The position numbers and the translations under genes were made by a program. The notes below the pieces were generated by a model that made no database searches, was not told the DNA's origin, and was given only the letters and a program-made list of their open reading frames with translations. From an uncultured Ruminococcus sp. (GTDB lineage: Bacteria > Bacillota > Clostridia > Oscillospirales > Acutalibacteraceae), in NCBI GenBank assembly GCA_904393835.1, contig CAJFNC010000016.1, positions 1 through 40,106 on the forward strand: a DNA stretch of 40,106 nucleotides, given 5' to 3'. Shown here in pieces: positions 7,804-15,264 of this stretch (positions within the stretch are counted from its first letter, which is position 1; each line of letters starts with the position of its first letter).

Positions 7804-8433
7804 CTCCTAAATCTCATATTTGCATTTAATATAGCTTAGGTCACATTCTGTATCTGTATCTTCGTGTACGTAACGCTGCTCAACAATGTTGTGTCCTTCT
7901 ATATTTATGTATCTTTCGCTGCACAATACCATTTTTTCACCACAAAACGGACAAGGCTTTGATTTACTTGTATTTAACGTGCTTTTTCTCATTAATTCAG
8001 GGTTATCGTAGATATTACCAATTATTTTAAATTGTTTCGGATTCCATTCAATACAATCGTCTTCAAAACCGTGATGTTCACGTATATACCACGCAGATTT
8101 TGCTTCATTCCAAAAAATTTCATAGTGCGTTTTTTCGCCATCATTATTGGTAAATTCAAGAATATCTCCCTCGAAAATTTTCTTGCCGTTCTTGTCTGCT
8201 AAACCCGTGTATTGTCCGACTGTTGAAGGAATAACTGTTTTTGATGAAATAAACATAGAGTGACCTAATGCTTCGTTTGTTATACAGCAAATGAATTTAT
8301 AACGTTTGTCATTGTCGTAACATCTTTGTTTCACCAACGACCCCTCAACCCACTTGTTACCGTTAACCTGTTTACCTCTAAATAATATTTCTCTCATCTT
8401 TCAATTCTCCTTTAATTTCATATTTGCAATTAA
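7804..8433. repeat. Imperfect direct repeats bounding the YopX gene
   Basis: The block at 7804-7829 recurs at 8407-8433; both share tcatatttgca and flanking bases (roughly 20 of 25 match). Each copy contains the ribosome site of the gene that follows and the last codons of the gene before. As a result the YopX protein and its upstream neighbour both contain CKYEI near the repeat. Confidence 0.6.
7807..8397 (-). CDS. YopX-domain protein fused to a Lar-like zinc finger
   Basis: 196 residues. Residues 1-140 are a YopX domain (MREILFRGK, VGQYTGLADKNGKKIFEGDIL, IGNIYDNPEL), widespread in Gram-positive phages and of unknown biochemical role. After a short linker, residues about 147-196 start KPCPFCGEKMVLCSE, the hallmark of small Lar-like (restriction-alleviation) zinc-finger proteins. 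These two parts are usually separate phage genes, so this is a fusion, though the second zinc pair of the Lar part is weak (one later Cys pair, CDLSYIKC). The ATG follows AAAGGAGAATTGAAAG. The 3' junction resembles its 5' junction. Confidence 0.8.
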   Translation of the reverse strand: MREILFRGKQVNGNKWVEGSLVKQRCYDNDKRYKFICCITNEALGHSMFISSKTVIPSTVGQYTGLADKNGKKIFEGDILEFTNNDGEKTHYEIFWNEAKSAWYIREHHGFEDDCIEWNPKQFKIIGNIYDNPELMRKSTLNTSKSKPCPFCGEKMVLCSERYINIEGHNIVEQRYVHEDTDTECDLSYIKCKYEI

Positions 8434-8590
8434 GCCATTTTGAAGCTTTCTCAAAACCGGCGTTTTGTAATTCCTGCGATATTTTATCAATCGTTTTTGT
8501 TTGTTTTTGAACAGCTGCAATCGAACATAAGCATATAACGCATACGCCTATAAATGCTCCGACAAAAACTCCGATTATAAATCCTAACAT
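8378..8590 (-). CDS. DUF3789-like small membrane protein
   Basis: 70 residues. The N-terminus MLGFIIGVFVGAFIGVCVIC is one glycine-rich transmembrane helix, the signature of the DUF3789 small phage membrane proteins. A cytosolic charged tail follows. The ATG lies behind AAAGGAGG. The last 13 bases or so overlap the start of the YopX gene in another frame. Function unknown. Confidence 0.75.
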   Translation of the reverse strand: MLGFIIGVFVGAFIGVCVICLCSIAAVQKQTKTIDKISQELQNAGFEKASKWLNCKYEIKGELKDERNII

Positions 8591-8603
8591 TGTCAGTCCT
8601 CCT

Positions 8604-9542
8604 TTAAAGGTCTAAGTAATCAAGAGTGTTAATCTTTTCCAACTCTTCTATGTCATATGAAGCCGTTCTGCTTGTCTGCTGTTGTTTGCTGTCATAATTC
8701 CCCTCAATGATTTTCGTTAAGTTTGCAGGCTTTAAGATCCAGTCAAAGGTACAGCCGTTCCAATTGCCTGTCCTGCCTGTTAAAAAGTCAGAGTTTTCCA
8801 CCCTTTTGAAATAATCATCAATAGTTATATCGCCTAAAAGATGTTGCAGGGATTTAATCTTTTTCTTCCTGTCGTCAGTCAGCTTCTGCACCTTTGGCAA
8901 ACTTACGCAAATCGAATTAAAAGAATTTACAACAGACTGATAATCAAAAGCGTTTCGCGCGTCAACGCAAGTTGACATATTATTTTTCTTTTCTTTACTT
9001 TCCTTTTCTTTACTTTCCTTTTCTTTACTTTCCTTTTCTTTACTTTCCTTTATGGCATTAATCTCGGATTTACTGGGGTTTTTCTCGGAAAAACCGGGGT
9101 TAATCTCGGAAAAACCCTGTTTTTGGGTAACTTTAATACAACCTTGTGTTTCTTCTTTTGAAAGCAACCAAAGTTCCTTTAATACAGAAGTAGGAGCTTT
9201 TCTTGTTTTTACAATCTCCTGAAATCTGTGTTGTACACTCGGGGAAGTAATGATAGTGTCCGAATTGAGAAGTATGCTTTGAAGTAGTGACCGCTCAATC
9301 AAGAATTTCAATACTTGCTCTATTAACCCGTCTGAGATGTTTAGCTCATCTGCAACAATGAATTTATAATCATCGTCCCATACAATATAGTAGCCGTTTT
9401 TGTAAATCTCACATAACAAATAAAGATATATTATTACTCCGTCGTTGCCGTATCGTGCTTTAACAATCTTTATTTTTTTATCAGAAAAGAAATTAACATC
9501 AAAAGGAAAGTAATCAAGTCCTTGTTTTTTAGGACGTGCCAT
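8604..9542 (-). CDS. DUF4373-type phage replication protein
   Basis: 312 residues. The N-terminal ARPKKQGLDYFPFDVNFFSD and following winged-helix-like region match the Lin1244/Lin1753 (DUF4373) domain found in replication-initiation proteins of Gram-positive phages. Residues 144-164 hold a semi-repeated FSEINPG/FSEKNPS/KSEIN stretch. Residues 165-184 are four KESKE units. The C-terminal part (FLTGRTGNWNGCTFDWILKP) resembles the tail of DnaD-like phage primosomal proteins. The two halves are thus joined by a charged, repeat-built linker. The start ATG follows GGAGGTGTGTAA. It probably opens the phage origin or loads the host helicase, but no helicase-loader gene is visible beside it. Confidence 0.75.
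   Translation of the reverse strand: MARPKKQGLDYFPFDVNFFSDKKIKIVKARYGNDGVIIYLYLLCEIYKNGYYIVWDDDYKFIVADELNISDGLIEQVLKFLIERSLLQSILLNSDTIITSPSVQHRFQEIVKTRKAPTSVLKELWLLSKEETQGCIKVTQKQGFSEINPGFSEKNPSKSEINAIKESKEKESKEKESKEKESKEKKNNMSTCVDARNAFDYQSVVNSFNSICVSLPKVQKLTDDRKKKIKSLQHLLGDITIDDYFKRVENSDFLTGRTGNWNGCTFDWILKPANLTKIIEGNYDSKQQQTSRTASYDIEELEKINTLDYLDL
8991..9050 (-). repeat. Coding 15-bp tandem repeat (KESKE x4)
   Basis: Four almost perfect 15-base units (plus strand ttctttactttcctt phase) encode KESKE repeats forming a lysine/glutamate linker in the replication protein. Confidence 0.9.
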
Positions 9543-9613
9543 TTACACACCTCCGTAATTTAAAGATACTATCATACTTCTTAACGGTTTTTGTGAAGAT
9601 ACCGTAAAACTCC

Positions 9614-9811
9614 CTATTTATATTCGACCTTTTCAAGATCTGCAATTACCACGCTGTGTACAGCAGTCAGATCCTGCAATTCAGCTTGATAATACCATTC
9701 AGGCTTTTTATAATGCCTGCGCTTAATAACAGCCGTCAGCTTATACGGTATGTTGTTGTAGGTTACTGTCTTTCCATACCACATAATCTCATTAGCTTCG
9801 TTAACTTTCAT
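9614..9811 (-). CDS. Small phage protein, 65 residues
   Basis: Starts MKVNEANEIMWYGKTVTYNN, 8 bases after GGGAG; an upstream in-frame extension has no ribosome site and runs through the end of the ERCC4 gene, so it was not used. Probably an all-beta protein. Family not recognised. It sits between the nuclease and replication genes in the same operon. Confidence 0.6.
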   Translation of the reverse strand: MKVNEANEIMWYGKTVTYNNIPYKLTAVIKRRHYKKPEWYYQAELQDLTAVHSVVIADLEKVEYK

Positions 9812-9851
9812 TGGATAATCTCCCTTGCGGCTTCTACGCTTGCATAAAAGC

Positions 9852-10307
9852 TCATTTGCCAAGCAATTCAATAATTTTTTTACCTGTGTTTGACTTATCA
9901 CAGAAATAAAACTTTGTATTGTAATTTTTCTCAATCGTTGAAAGTATTTTGTATAACCTTTCGCCTGATACGGCAAGAGGCGATTCTTTCAACCGTGGAT
10001 TTTTCCACATTAAAACATCGTTTAAATTTTTAATATAACTGCTGTGTTCAATCAAAAACACAAGCTTTATACCGCATTCATTTGCTCGCTTTAATTCGCT
10101 TATAAATCGTTTATGATCCTGACATACGTTGTTGCAAACTTCAAGTAAATCATGTTTTCTGTCAATTACAAAGCGTGCATTGTCAAGGCTCATATAGTCA
10201 CCGCAGGGAAGTTTTGATACAAAATGATTAACGCCTTGATTATCAAATTCCTCTATTATGCCTTTAATCGCTTTTGGCTTTTCCCTGCTGTCAATCTGTA
10301 TTGTCAT
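9852..10307 (-). CDS. ERCC4-type nuclease
   Basis: 151 residues. D6-S-R8-E9-K and G36-D37-Y followed by VID49-R50-K51 and a helix give the catalytic pattern of ERCC4 (XPF-like) nucleases, with D in place of the more usual E in the ERK motif. Single-domain ERCC4 proteins occur in phage recombination modules, where they may cut branched DNA. It lies directly downstream of SSB and the PD-(D/E)XK nuclease. Confidence 0.85.
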   Translation of the reverse strand: MTIQIDSREKPKAIKGIIEEFDNQGVNHFVSKLPCGDYMSLDNARFVIDRKHDLLEVCNNVCQDHKRFISELKRANECGIKLVFLIEHSSYIKNLNDVLMWKNPRLKESPLAVSGERLYKILSTIEKNYNTKFYFCDKSNTGKKIIELLGK

Positions 10308-10339
10308 TTACTCCTCCTGAATTAACGTATATTTTCTGT

Positions 10340-10753
10340 TTAAAAAGGTAAGTCGTCATTATTCGGCATATCCTCAAAGCCGTCAAAATCGGACGTCTGC
10401 ATAGGCTGAGCGGTTGCTGAAGCTGAGTTGTTATTACTTCTGGCAAGCGGAAATTCCACACTGTCAACTACAACCTCAACGGCATATCTGTTCGTGCCGT
10501 CAGCAGCTTCATATTGTCTGCTTTGAAGTCTTCCGAGAATGTTTATTCCGTCACCTTTATGAAAATACTGACAAATAAATACCGCTGTCTTTCGCCAAGC
10601 TACAATGTTAAAAAAATCTGCTTTTCTCTCTTCGTTTTGTTTTGCATAATCCTGTTTAACTGCAATCCGGAAGCTCGTTACTTCAACTCCGGACGGCGTT
10701 GTTTTTAATTCCGGTTCTGCTGTCAAACGCCCTGTCAAAATAACCTTATTCAT
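10340..10753 (-). CDS. ssb: Single-stranded DNA-binding protein
   Basis: 137 residues: OB fold (MNKVILTGRLTAEPEL, FRIAVKQDY, FFNIVAWRKTA, GINILGRLQSRQY), a disordered linker, and the acidic tip NNDDLPF that binds replication partners. The ATG at 10753 is preferred; GGAGG lies 9 bases upstream, and the ATG overlaps the previous stop. A longer upstream extension belongs to the previous gene in another frame. Confidence 0.95.
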   Translation of the reverse strand: MNKVILTGRLTAEPELKTTPSGVEVTSFRIAVKQDYAKQNEERKADFFNIVAWRKTAVFICQYFHKGDGINILGRLQSRQYEAADGTNRYAVEVVVDSVEFPLARSNNNSASATAQPMQTSDFDGFEDMPNNDDLPF

Positions 10754-11519
10754 ATTCCAGCACCTCCAAACTTTTCGGCTCTGTAAGAATCTTTGTAGCT
10801 TTGCAAAAGGTACAATGCTCACAGCGTTCCGGTTCTATCAAACCTTTTTTTATTGCGTCATAATACTGTACGTTCTTTCTAAAATGTTCAAGCTCTACAT
10901 CAAGATAGCTCTGCGGAATTTCTATAATTTCCTTATCGGGTCCGTCACTTTCTTTTGTCCCTGCTGCTATGAAGAACGGAAGCACTTTGCCGGTGTTTTG
11001 TCTTACAATTTCCTGATATACCGCGCCCTGCAAATCATATTCCCACGCCTCAATCCAATTAAGGCGACCTTTTTCCTGAACATATACAGGCTCAAAGTCT
11101 TTCATAATTTTCAAATCTACAATTTTATCGGGCAAAAGGCTGTCCACCTTTATTTTTACAGGAACTCCCTCAATCTCACCTGTCATTATGACTTGTTTTT
11201 CACCGGACATATATTCCATAAATAAATCATCGTTTTCAAGATAATTTATAATCTGTTCTGCCTGTACATAGTTGGCTTTTAATTTACCGTCGTTTCTGAA
11301 AAGATCAGGATGTTGTGCTTTAAAAATATCAAGTGTTCCCTCAAAATGCGCATCTACATATGAGCCCACTAAAAGTGCTGTTTTCTTTGGAAGTTCATAC
11401 TCACCCTTTACCTCGACCGCAAGAGCCGAGGCAGGGCATTTTTCAAAAGCTTTAAACTGAGATACTCCCATATATTTCATCTGATTTTCGGGGCTGAAAT
11501 AGTTTTCATTCGTCAGCAT
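10746..11519 (-). CDS. PD-(D/E)XK exonuclease (RecE/Cas4-like, DUF3799 type)
   Basis: 257 residues. The order of motifs fits the PD-(D/E)XK fold: GSYVDAHFE with H58, VDS with D126, then D135-L-K137, and a later YDLQGAVYQEI (the Q-x-x-x-Y motif). The C-terminal CEHCTFCK could hold a metal or an Fe-S cluster, as in Cas4/AddB-like nucleases. Predicted role: DNA-end processing before annealing or strand exchange. No RecT/Bet/Erf gene is visible next to it, so the Rad50-like ATPase upstream is the likely partner. Confidence 0.85.
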   Translation of the reverse strand: MLTNENYFSPENQMKYMGVSQFKAFEKCPASALAVEVKGEYELPKKTALLVGSYVDAHFEGTLDIFKAQHPDLFRNDGKLKANYVQAEQIINYLENDDLFMEYMSGEKQVIMTGEIEGVPVKIKVDSLLPDKIVDLKIMKDFEPVYVQEKGRLNWIEAWEYDLQGAVYQEIVRQNTGKVLPFFIAAGTKESDGPDKEIIEIPQSYLDVELEHFRKNVQYYDAIKKGLIEPERCEHCTFCKATKILTEPKSLEVLEYE

Positions 11520-12012
11520 TATTGTTTACCTCCTGCGCCTTTTTTGTTGCGCATACTGAGCATAGAGCCTGTCCGTATTTACTGCGAGTATATGCGGCAA
11601 CATCATCGGCTGTCATATTGTTTAATGGCTGAATATCATTTCCGCAGTTTTCGCATTTCGGTAATTTGGCAGGTTGAACGTTCGGAATTTTATTTCTGAT
11701 TCTCAATGCCTCCACAATATCGCCGAATGCCTTAACTTTTTCAATTCCTATCTGTATCTTTTTTCCCGCCCAATCCTCAATGTATGGGGTCTTATACAAT
11801 TTTGTAATCATTTTCATATTTGTAGCGTTAAGTATCATAGGCTTTGCATTCTCAACAAAGTGGCAAACAACGCAATCATCTTTTTTGCCGTCAGTTCCTG
11901 TTACTTTTTCTTCCTGAACATACTTAATTGTTAAAATTAAATCTTTTCCGTCCTCAATTGAGTAAGCTCCGAGATAGTTTGGATTTGTAAGTTTTTTCCA
12001 GTGTGTATGCAT
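11506..12012 (-). CDS. Phage protein with C-terminal zinc ribbon
   Basis: 168 residues. Residues 1-105 form an unrecognised beta-rich domain (HTHWKKLTNPNYLGAYSIED). The C-terminus has two CxxC pairs (CENC, CSVC) about 35 residues apart. Proteins like it commonly sit between a Rad50-like ATPase and a PD-(D/E)XK nuclease in phage recombination modules, so a DNA-binding accessory role is plausible. The ATG overlaps nothing upstream; AAGGAGG precedes it. Confidence 0.65.
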   Translation of the reverse strand: MHTHWKKLTNPNYLGAYSIEDGKDLILTIKYVQEEKVTGTDGKKDDCVVCHFVENAKPMILNATNMKMITKLYKTPYIEDWAGKKIQIGIEKVKAFGDIVEALRIRNKIPNVQPAKLPKCENCGNDIQPLNNMTADDVAAYTRSKYGQALCSVCATKKAQEVNNNADE

Positions 12013-12024
12013 TTGTAAACCTCC

Positions 12025-13455
12025 TTACAACTCAGTTACGATAAGTTCATTATCGTTTGTTGTTCGAGTTGCTATAAATTGCAATCCTTTTTCCTTGCAC
12101 TTTGCATAAAGTTTGTTTCTGCTCACATCATCGAGCTTTTCGGCTCCGTCGATGAGAATAATCTGTAATCCGCTCGGGTTGTTAATTGCAATGTCAACAC
12201 AGAGCTCAAGCAATTCGCCGTCGGAACGGTTAGAAACAGGTAATCCGTTAATAAGAGGGATACCGTTTTCAACCGTTAAACCCTCAACAGGCAAGGTTGC
12301 CGTTTCAAGAATTTTGCCCGGAAGCTCTCTTGCAAGTTCAATTTTTTTCGTGTACTCATCCGATTTTGCCTGCAAGTCTTTAATTTCGTTCTGCATATCG
12401 ACCATTCGATTATATTCATTCAAATGTTTAATCATTGCTTCAGCTTCGTTTATTTCAGCTTGAAGTTCATCAACCGGTGTAATATCAAGGTATATGTATT
12501 TATCTGCAATTCCCACATCAGCGTCAAGCTTTGCTTTTGAAGCAGCAAAATCTGCTTCAATAACCTTAATTTTATCGTTGAGCTTATCATCAAGCGAAAT
12601 CAATTTATCCTCAGCCGCCTTAATTTCAGCTTTAAGACGCGCTATTGTAGAATTGAGACTGTCACGCTCAGCATTTATTGCCTGCTCTGCCGCAGAAATT
12701 TCAATTTGCTTATTTGCTTCAAGTCCGCGAAGTTTGTTATCGTAATTATTTCTAAAGGCTCTTGCGCGTTCAATTTTCCCGTTGCGGTCTTTGATTGTCA
12801 TAAGCTCGGCATACTTACTTGAAAGGTCGTAATTCTTCCATTTTTCCGCCTCATATCCGCTCGGAATATCCTTTGCAATATCATCAATGAATGCTTTCTT
12901 ATTTCGGATTTCACGGTTAATATCCTGTCTGCTTTGGAAATATACGCCGTTATCAGCCTGAATATCATTTAAAACTTGAAGTATATTTTGCTCATAGTTA
13001 ACACCTTGCGGAATTTCGCCAAACTGCTCTCTTATCCAATTAAGATCCCAATCAAATTCTATAAGGTCGAGTATGGCTCTGTTTTGTTCATTCTTTGACA
13101 TATGCGTAAACTCAATTGGATTAAGCTGCAACGGAGTAATAATTGTTTTGAGAAAAGTCTCGGGTTTTGTTACCTTTGTACCGTTTTCCTTAACCGATAC
13201 AAAATCTGCTTTATTGCTGCGGGCTTTACGGTCAATAGTAAGTCCGGAATCGGTTTCTACAATAATTTCGCCCTCGCTCTCGCCGTTTTTAATTACCCAG
13301 TCTCTGTTTGATGAGTTTGTCAGGGCATATCTGATTGCGTCAAGAACAGACGTCTTTCCTGCTCCTTTACGTCCTGTCAGCTCTATACTTTTACTTCCTA
13401 TTTCCTGTTCCGATATACCGAACAGAGATTTAATTATGATTTTACTTGTTCTCAA
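12025..13455 (-). CDS. Rad50/SMC-like recombination ATPase
   Basis: About 476 residues. Walker A GRKGAGKTS sits near residues 28-36 after a typical SMC-like N-terminus, a central region (about 170-380) is rich in coiled coil, and IILIDGAEKLDD near the C-terminus supplies Walker B. The protein is short for Rad50 (short coils), like phage versions. It is followed by an exonuclease, SSB and ERCC4 nuclease. The best start is a TTG at 13455, 9 bases after AAGGAGG; an earlier TTG overlaps the ribosome site and is not credible. The leader repeats almost exactly upstream of the neighbouring repeat-protein gene. Confidence 0.85.
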   Translation of the reverse strand: MRTSKIIIKSLFGISEQEIGSKSIELTGRKGAGKTSVLDAIRYALTNSSNRDWVIKNGESEGEIIVETDSGLTIDRKARSNKADFVSVKENGTKVTKPETFLKTIITPLQLNPIEFTHMSKNEQNRAILDLIEFDWDLNWIREQFGEIPQGVNYEQNILQVLNDIQADNGVYFQSRQDINREIRNKKAFIDDIAKDIPSGYEAEKWKNYDLSSKYAELMTIKDRNGKIERARAFRNNYDNKLRGLEANKQIEISAAEQAINAERDSLNSTIARLKAEIKAAEDKLISLDDKLNDKIKVIEADFAASKAKLDADVGIADKYIYLDITPVDELQAEINEAEAMIKHLNEYNRMVDMQNEIKDLQAKSDEYTKKIELARELPGKILETATLPVEGLTVENGIPLINGLPVSNRSDGELLELCVDIAINNPSGLQIILIDGAEKLDDVSRNKLYAKCKEKGLQFIATRTTNDNELIVTEL

Positions 13456-13488
13456 TTCAAAAGTCCTCCTTGACAATTCTATATAATA

Positions 13489-14640
13489 TTACGAACCTTT
13501 TATTTTACGTTCCAATATTTTCCCGTACAATCCGCATTCTGATAACGGCACTTCGCGTATAACCTTTGCCTTTGGAACTCTGACTTTTCCGTCGGAATTA
13601 ATTGGCATTATAATGTCTTTGATTTCTACTTCCAATGCGAGTATTGCGAGGTTATTCCAGCCTCCGCCATAGTCAAGCGCCCAATTAAGGTGCGATACGT
13701 GTATACTTTTACCGCAATTTTCGTCTACGTCTGTATTGCAATTTGGCTCAGTTATTAACCCACCTATTATGTATTTAAATGTTGTGTCATAATCTGAAAC
13801 ATACTCACCTTCCTGTTTGTGAACGGCTTTGTATAAAATTGCTGTTTTCCCGTCGGTCTCAATATCATAGAAATTTAAATATTCTTCGATTGTTTTCGGC
13901 ATACATACCTTTCGGGCATTGCTCGATAACCAAATTGCACCTGATGTTAATCTATCAACAACCTGCACATTTCCTTTTGCTTCAACGGTGCTGTTGTTCC
14001 ATGCTTCAACGGTGCTGTTGTTCCATGCTACAACGGAGCTGTTGTCCCACGCTACAACGGAGCTGTTGTCATATGCTTTAACGTAGCTGTTGTCCCACGC
14101 TACAACGGAGCTGTTGCCCCACGCTTCAACGGAACTGTTGCCATATGCTTTAACGTAGCTGTTGTTCCTCGCCGCAACGGTGCTGTCGTCCCACGCTGCA
14201 ACGGTGCTGTTGCCACTCGCTTCAACGGAACTGTTGCCATATGCTTTAACGTAGCTGTTGTTCCTCGCTTCAACGGAGCTGTTGTCCCATGCTTTAACGT
14301 AGCTATTGTTCCTCGCCGTAACGGTGCTGTTGTCATATGCTTCAACGTAGCTGTTGTTCCTCGCCGCAACGGTGCTGTTGTCCCATGCTTTAACGTAGCT
14401 ATTGTTCCTCGCCGCAACGGTGCTGTTGTCATATGCTTCAACGTAGCTGTTGTTATATGCTTCAACGGAGCTGTTGCCCCTCGCTTCAACGGTGCTGTTG
14501 TCCCTCGCTTCAACGGGGTAAACATATTTATTTTTTATTATTGCAGGATTTGCAGTTGTACCAAATCTTATGTAAATTTTTTCTTCTGTATCAAGCGGGA
14601 TTCTATCCAAATCCGCTTGTGATTTAACTGTGATACTCAC
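13489..14640 (-). CDS. Tandem octapeptide-repeat (beta-solenoid-like) phage protein
   Basis: 383 residues in three parts. Residues 1-42 are a small N-terminal domain (MSITVKSQADLDRIPLDTEE). Residues 43-226 are 22 full and one degenerate copy of V-x-A-x-[DNG]-N-S-[STY], which in such proteins usually folds as a beta-solenoid. Residues 227-383 are a C-terminal domain (KAVHKQEG, CGKSIHVSHLNWAL, VPKAKVIREVPL) resembling domains that follow similar repeats in other phage proteins (DUF7666-like, from memory). It opens the recombination operon and is flanked by 19-base direct repeats. Function unknown: binding, DNA mimicry and anti-host roles are all guesses. The ATG at 14640 lies just after GGAGGACTTTAAAAAGTG. 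Confidence 0.8.
   Translation of the reverse strand: MSITVKSQADLDRIPLDTEEKIYIRFGTTANPAIIKNKYVYPVEARDNSTVEARGNSSVEAYNNSYVEAYDNSTVAARNNSYVKAWDNSTVAARNNSYVEAYDNSTVTARNNSYVKAWDNSSVEARNNSYVKAYGNSSVEASGNSTVAAWDDSTVAARNNSYVKAYGNSSVEAWGNSSVVAWDNSYVKAYDNSSVVAWDNSSVVAWNNSTVEAWNNSTVEAKGNVQVVDRLTSGAIWLSSNARKVCMPKTIEEYLNFYDIETDGKTAILYKAVHKQEGEYVSDYDTTFKYIIGGLITEPNCNTDVDENCGKSIHVSHLNWALDYGGGWNNLAILALEVEIKDIIMPINSDGKVRVPKAKVIREVPLSECGLYGKILERKIKGS
13963..14514 (-). repeat. Coding 24-bp tandem repeat, about 23 copies
   Basis: Each 24-base unit encodes eight residues. Units differ mainly at residue 2 (E/K/A/V/T), residue 4 (R, Y, W, S or K), residue 5 (D/N/G) and residue 8 (S/T/Y). Because units lack stops, all-frame open reading appears on both strands here. 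No spacers, so not CRISPR. Confidence 0.95.
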
Positions 14641-14705
14641 TTTTTAAAGTCCTCCTTGACAATTTCTTAAAAATTGTTTAAAATTAAAATAGGTTATTTT
14701 TGTAT

Positions 14706-14744
14706 GGCGTTTAGGAATTTTATTCCTGAGCGCCTTATTTTTTT
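14706..14744 (+). terminator. Rightward (antisense) terminator-like hairpin
   Basis: A 13-bp stem (14706-14718 with 14722-14734, three G-U pairs, loop TTT) is followed by TTATTTTTTT on the plus strand. The U-tract and G-U pairing work only rightwards, yet all genes around are leftward. It would stop antisense transcription entering from the recombination operon. Confidence 0.6.
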
Positions 14745-15004
14745 CTGTTTGTTGAACCGAGAAGATACGGTGTTCTGCTCACTTCGACTGTTGTAGGTGT
14801 CAGAGCATATTTAAGACACTTAAAAAACTTAGCTGTCAGCTTTACCGCTCTTTTTACCTTTGATTTAATGCGCTGGTGCAGGAACGGCTTGACTTCGTGA
14901 TTTTTGAATTTCTGCTCGGCGTACCAGATATGTTCTAAGCTCGTGGGGTCGCCGTAAGCGGTTATTTTGCCGTTCTTGAATTTTACTTTAAATGTTTCGT
15001 TCAT
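14735..15004 (-). CDS. Basic phage protein, 89 residues
   Basis: Starts MNETFKVKFKNGKITAYGD, 8 bases after GGAG. The second half is very basic (HQRIKSKVKRAVKLTAKFFK), suggesting nucleic-acid contact. No family recognised. It belongs to the early leftward string between the regulators and the recombination module. Confidence 0.55.
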   Translation of the reverse strand: MNETFKVKFKNGKITAYGDPTSLEHIWYAEQKFKNHEVKPFLHQRIKSKVKRAVKLTAKFFKCLKYALTPTTVEVSRTPYLLGSTNRKK

Positions 15005-15018
15005 TTTTATCACTCCTA

Positions 15019-15243
15019 TTATTTTTTATCTACACAAGCGTAACGGTCGCAGGCGTAGGGTTCGTTTTGGCAGGCGTCCTCGCAGTCTTTATTGTCCTTG
15101 CAAAAGAAACAACACGGCGAGCCGTCATACTTCTTGCAGTAATTTTCCGCGTTACTGAGCCTGCACTCGACTTTGTATTTCAGCAATTGTCGGTATCTTT
15201 TAAACCTTTGAGCTTTGTTAAGCGGAGGCTTTTCACTCGGCAT
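15019..15243 (-). CDS. Cysteine-rich small phage protein
   Basis: 74 residues: a basic N-terminal half followed by nine Cys residues in the last 47 residues (CRLSNAENYC, CCFFC, CEDAC, CDRYAC). The pattern suggests two or more metal sites. The ATG at 15243 follows AAAGGAGTGAAAATT. No family recognised. Confidence 0.6.
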   Translation of the reverse strand: MPSEKPPLNKAQRFKRYRQLLKYKVECRLSNAENYCKKYDGSPCCFFCKDNKDCEDACQNEPYACDRYACVDKK

Positions 15244-15264
15244 AATTTTCACTCCTTTCGCAGC

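Larger units (their letters stand above)
13460..14664. repeat. Perfect 19-base direct repeats flanking the octapeptide-repeat gene
   Basis: aaagtcctccttgacaatt occurs at 13460-13478 and again at 14646-14664. On the minus strand it contains the AAGGAGG ribosome site of the next gene in each case. The gene between could be lost or gained by recombination between the copies. Confidence 0.85.

Noticed and set aside
13470..13487. TTGACA and TATAAT on the plus strand between the repeat gene and the ATPase gene
   Set aside because: Only 6 bases apart, so they cannot act together as a promoter; no rightward gene follows.
13963..14514. CRISPR-like periodic repeats
   Set aside because: The 24-base units are contiguous and coding, with no unique spacers, and no cas genes are near.
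13779..14627. Open frames in other phases and on the plus strand across the octapeptide-repeat gene
   Set aside because: The 24-base units contain no stop in any of these frames, so open reading is a by-product. They lack ribosome sites and have strange compositions (poly LKRGTTA or LQRCC).
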